From contig NC_064448.1 of the NCBI RefSeq assembly GCF_023343835.1, positions 13,547,531 to 13,611,530 of the forward strand: DNA of 64,000 nucleotides. The letters are read 5' to 3'. Under the pieces are notes generated by a model. That model was not told where the DNA came from, did no database searches, and saw only the letters and a list, made by a program, of their open reading frames with translations. This stretch comes from Lagopus muta. Taxonomy: Eukaryota; Chordata; Aves; Galliformes; Phasianidae. Numbering within the stretch: position 1 is the stretch's first letter; each line of letters opens with the position of its first letter. Positions 61,015-64,000 of the stretch are shown here, piece by piece. Both the position numbers and the translations under genes were made by a program.

Positions 61015-62990
61015 AGTCACCTGGGAAGAATACAGGGATGCTGTCTGGACTTGCAGACTTGGCATCAGGAAAGTCAAGGTGCAAGCAGAACTGAACTTGG
61101 CAAGGGCTGTGAAAAGCAATAGGAAGACTTTCTACAGGTGTGTTGGCCAGAAGAGACGGGACACAGTGAGTGTGCCTCCTTTGGTAAATGCAGAAGGAGA
61201 ACTGGCTTCAACGGACAAAGAGAAGGCTGAGGTACTGAGTGAGTTCTTTGCCTTGGTCTTCACTGGTGACCAGGATTCCAGAACTTCTCATGTCCCTGAG
61301 CCCTGCATCCCTAAACCTCCAGGTGGGGACTGGGGTGGTAAATCCCCCTACTGTGATAGAGCAGGTCTGAGACCGACTGATGAGATGGAATGCTTACAAG
61401 TCTACGAGCCGGATGGCTGCATCCCAGGGCTCTGGAGGAGCTGGCTGAGGTGGTTGCCAAGCTGCTCTCCATCATATTTGGAAAGTTGTGGCTGTCAGGT
61501 GAGGACTCCGATGACTGGAGGAAGGGTGACGTCACTGCCATTGATGAGAAAGGGAGCAAGGAGGACCCTGGGAACTACAGGCCAGTGAGTCTGTCATGGT
61601 GTCTCCCCTGCCAGGTAAGTACAAGCCAAACCCCGTACACTACATGATGTTTTGATGTGGAATACTGAAACCATAAAAACATAGAACCATGACAGAGTCT
61701 CACCTCTGTGCCTGGGAAGATGATGGAACAGATCCTCCTGGATGACATGCTTGATCACATGAGGAATGGGCGTGTGATCCGAGACAGCCAGCATGGCTGC
61801 ACCAGGGAAGGTCATGCTTGACCAACCTGGTGGCCTTCTGTGATGGAGTGACGGCATTGGTGTACAAGGGAAAGGCGACCGATGTCATTTAGCTGGACTT
61901 GAGCAAGGCCTTTGACATGGTTCCCACCACATCCTCATCTCCAAATTGGAGGGATGTGCATTTGATGGGTGGACCACTCGATGGATGAGAAACTGGTAGA
62001 AAGGCTGCAGACAGAGGTGGTCATCAATGGCTCTGTGTCCAGGTGGAGGCCGGTAACAAGCGGCGTCCCCCAGGGCTCTGTGTTGGGACCAGTGCTCTGT
62101 AACGTCTTTATCAGTGACAGTGATGATGGAATCGAGTGCATCCTCAGCAAGTTTGCTGACAACACCAAGCTGAGTGGTGCAGTTGGCACAGTGGAAGGAA
62201 GGGAGGCCATTCAGCCATTCATGACTGGCTGGAAAGGTGGGAACAGGTGAACCTGGTGAGGGCTGGAGGAATCCCAGGCATCCATGCAGACTGAAGGGAG
62301 CGGTCCTTGAGAGCAGCCCTGCAGAGAAGGACCTGGGGGTGCTGATGCATGAAAAACGTAACATGAGCCAGCAGTGTGTGCTTGCAGCTTGGAAAGCAAA
62401 TGGTATCCTGGGCTCCATCAGAAGAGGGGAGGCCAGCAGGGACAGGGAGGTGATCGTCCCCCTCTGCTCTGCTGTGTGTGTGCTCTGCTCCCCATCTGCA
62501 GTGCTGTGTCCAGGAACAAAACAGGGAGCTGTTGGAGAGGGTCCAGAGAAGCCACAAAAGATGATCAGGGGGCTGGAGCAGCTGAGGGAGCTGGGATTGT
62601 TCAGCCTGGAGAAAAGAAGGCTGCGGGGTGACCTCATTGCAGCCTTCAGTACCTGAAGGGAGCCTGCAAACAGGAGGGGAATCAAGTCTTTGAAAGGGAG
62701 GATAACAGCAGGACAAGGGGAAATGGTTTGAAGTTGAGGGAGGGAAGATTGAGGTTGGATGTCAGGGGGAAGTTCTTTACAGAGTGGTGAGGTGCTGGAA
62801 CAGCTGCCCAGAGAGGCTGTGAATGCCCCGTCCATCCCTGGAGGTGTTCAAGGCCAGGTTGGATGGGGCCCTGGGCAGCCTGGGCTGCTATGAAATGGGG
62901 AGGTTGGTGGCCCTGCATGTGGCAGGGGGTTGGAGCTTCATGATCCTTGAGGTCCCTTCTAACCCTGCCCATTCTGTGATTCTGTGACTG
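61015..62990 (+). mobile_element. Degraded CR1 LINE (ORF2 remnant plus 3' UTR)
   Basis: This non-LTR retrotransposon copy is 5'-truncated. The first part keeps pieces of ORF2: AELNLARAVKSNRKTFY, KAEVLSEFFALVFTG (frame 61079-61588), then in other frames [21 protein letters not shown] and [11 protein letters not shown]. These are reverse-transcriptase motifs broken by frameshifts and stops. The catalytic FADD motif reads FADN (62152-62163). The CR1 3' UTR follows, ending GGTCCCTTCTAACCCTGCCC and CATTCTGTGATTCTGTGA, two copies of the terminal octamer. It cannot be mobile. Confidence 0.93.
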
Positions 62991-64000
62991 TATTGGCCCC
63001 ATTTTTGGGTTCTAAGTGACACAATCATCTCAATTCCCTGTGGAAATTCCACTCAGAGCACAAAGGAACTCAGCCTGGTCAAGATGTGCAACCCCGGGGT
63101 ACAGCCCCAGGGAAGGACAGAGCCAAGCTGTTCCTGCAGCCCATAACCAGCTCATTTTTCATTCCCTGGGCAGGGAAAGGTGCATTGCCTCTAAGAGTGG
63201 TGCTGCCAGACCTTGCACCACACTGCACCGTACAGCTCTCATAAGGCGTCAAAGCTTTGCAATGAAGCACAGGACTGCAGCCCACCATGCTGCCTGCTGT
63301 AGCACAGCCAGCTCTGACACGTTCAGCTCAGCGGTGCAATCTCCTGTTCTCTACCTTTCGAAGCAAGCCTTACCTTTGTTCCTCTTGTGCTGAAGGACAG
63401 AGGTTGGCCTCAAGGAGGCAGCTACAGCAGCAGAACCCGGCAGCAGCCCAGTCGTCAGGCTGTGCGAGCACTGAGCGCTGCCTCCCGGTTCCCAAGAAAT
63501 GCATTTCTCACATGAAATGTGGCTGTGCTGTCATTGGTTCAGTGACCGCTGTGCAAGCAAGCTGAGCACTACAGGTGTGCTGTAACAACCCAAGTTTTAC
63601 CTTAACTGGCATCCATTAACATAACAGCAACTGAAAAAAATAGGGCCACTTGGGGTGGCTTTTTTTCCTTCCACCGCCATGCACCCGCTCGGCCCCCCCT
63701 TTGTATGCCTTTACCTCCCCCAGCCCCACAGCCCCAGCACCCTGCAGGCCACCGCTCCGCTGCTGCCACCCACCAAAGCCACAGAGCCCACAGCACCCCA
63801 GGGCTGGGACCAGGGCACCCTGCCTTCTGCCTCCCCCACCCCACCGTCACCCAGCGGGGCGGTCCCACTCCTGCCCCACAGCCAGAGGCTGAAAACCAAC
63901 AGGAAAGGGTAAAGAAACGACAACCCCCACAGCCAGGGCTGCCTACAAACCACCCAACGCCAACAGCCTCAGCGCCTGAGGCAGCGGCTGCTCCAGCACC
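62991..64000. other. Terminal stretch, no recognised gene
   Basis: The end beyond about 63640 is C-rich and encodes proline-rich chance frames. In human, RBM39 follows ROMO1, but no RBM39 exon is visible here. No repeat was identified. Confidence 0.4.

Noticed and set aside
61015-62990. Endogenous retrovirus in the right-hand part
   Set aside because: There are no long terminal repeats. The motif order and the ATTCTGTG-type 3' end identify a CR1 non-LTR element.

Overview
This is nuclear DNA from a bird, most likely a galliform (chicken, turkey, quail or a relative). Three observations support this. The genes are split by many GT-AG introns. The interspersed repeats are CR1 LINEs whose 3' ends finish in the ATTCTGTG octamer. 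There is also a short mariner-type copy of a kind I recognise from chicken. The gene order CPNE1(-), RBM12(-), NFS1(-), ROMO1(+) and all four orientations match my recollection of human 20q11.22, so this is a conserved syntenic block. I could not run a search; gene names come from reading the translated exons.

Layout. 1-300 is GC-rich and may be the edge of a neighbouring gene's CpG island. 3087-17356 (minus) holds the 15 coding exons of CPNE1 (copine-1, 533 aa after splicing), with a possible 3' UTR to about 1.76 kb and a CpG-island promoter at 17.36-17.77 kb. CPNE1 intron 1 is almost entirely a perfect 11-bp minisatellite (16802-17216). 17.8-32.2 kb has no recognisable gene; it holds a mariner-like element at 21.9-22.4 kb. 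34194-36836 (minus) is the single coding exon of RBM12 (880 aa). A strong CpG island at 42.75-43.95 kb carries NRF1, YY1 and GC-box motifs and is the probable RBM12 promoter; by analogy with mammals it may also be a distal CPNE1 promoter. 44-49.8 kb is intergenic with two CR1 fragments. 49947-59038 (minus) holds the 13 coding exons of NFS1 (mitochondrial cysteine desulfurase, 445 aa). ROMO1 (79 aa, two coding exons, plus strand, 59250-60632) diverges from NFS1 with only 211 bp between the two start codons. A degraded CR1 LINE fills about 61.0-62.99 kb. The last kilobase shows nothing I can name.

Functionally, NFS1 and ROMO1 are both nuclear genes for mitochondrial proteins and share a bidirectional CpG promoter with an ETS/NRF-2-type site. 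CPNE1 is a cytosolic calcium-dependent phospholipid-binding protein. RBM12 is a nuclear RNA-binding protein.

The most unusual feature is CPNE1 intron 1. It is 483 bp (a multiple of three), has no stop in the CPNE1 frame, and is about 86% minisatellite. If it were retained, the mRNA would stay in frame and insert about 161 residues, mostly an 11-residue repeat, into the first C2 domain.
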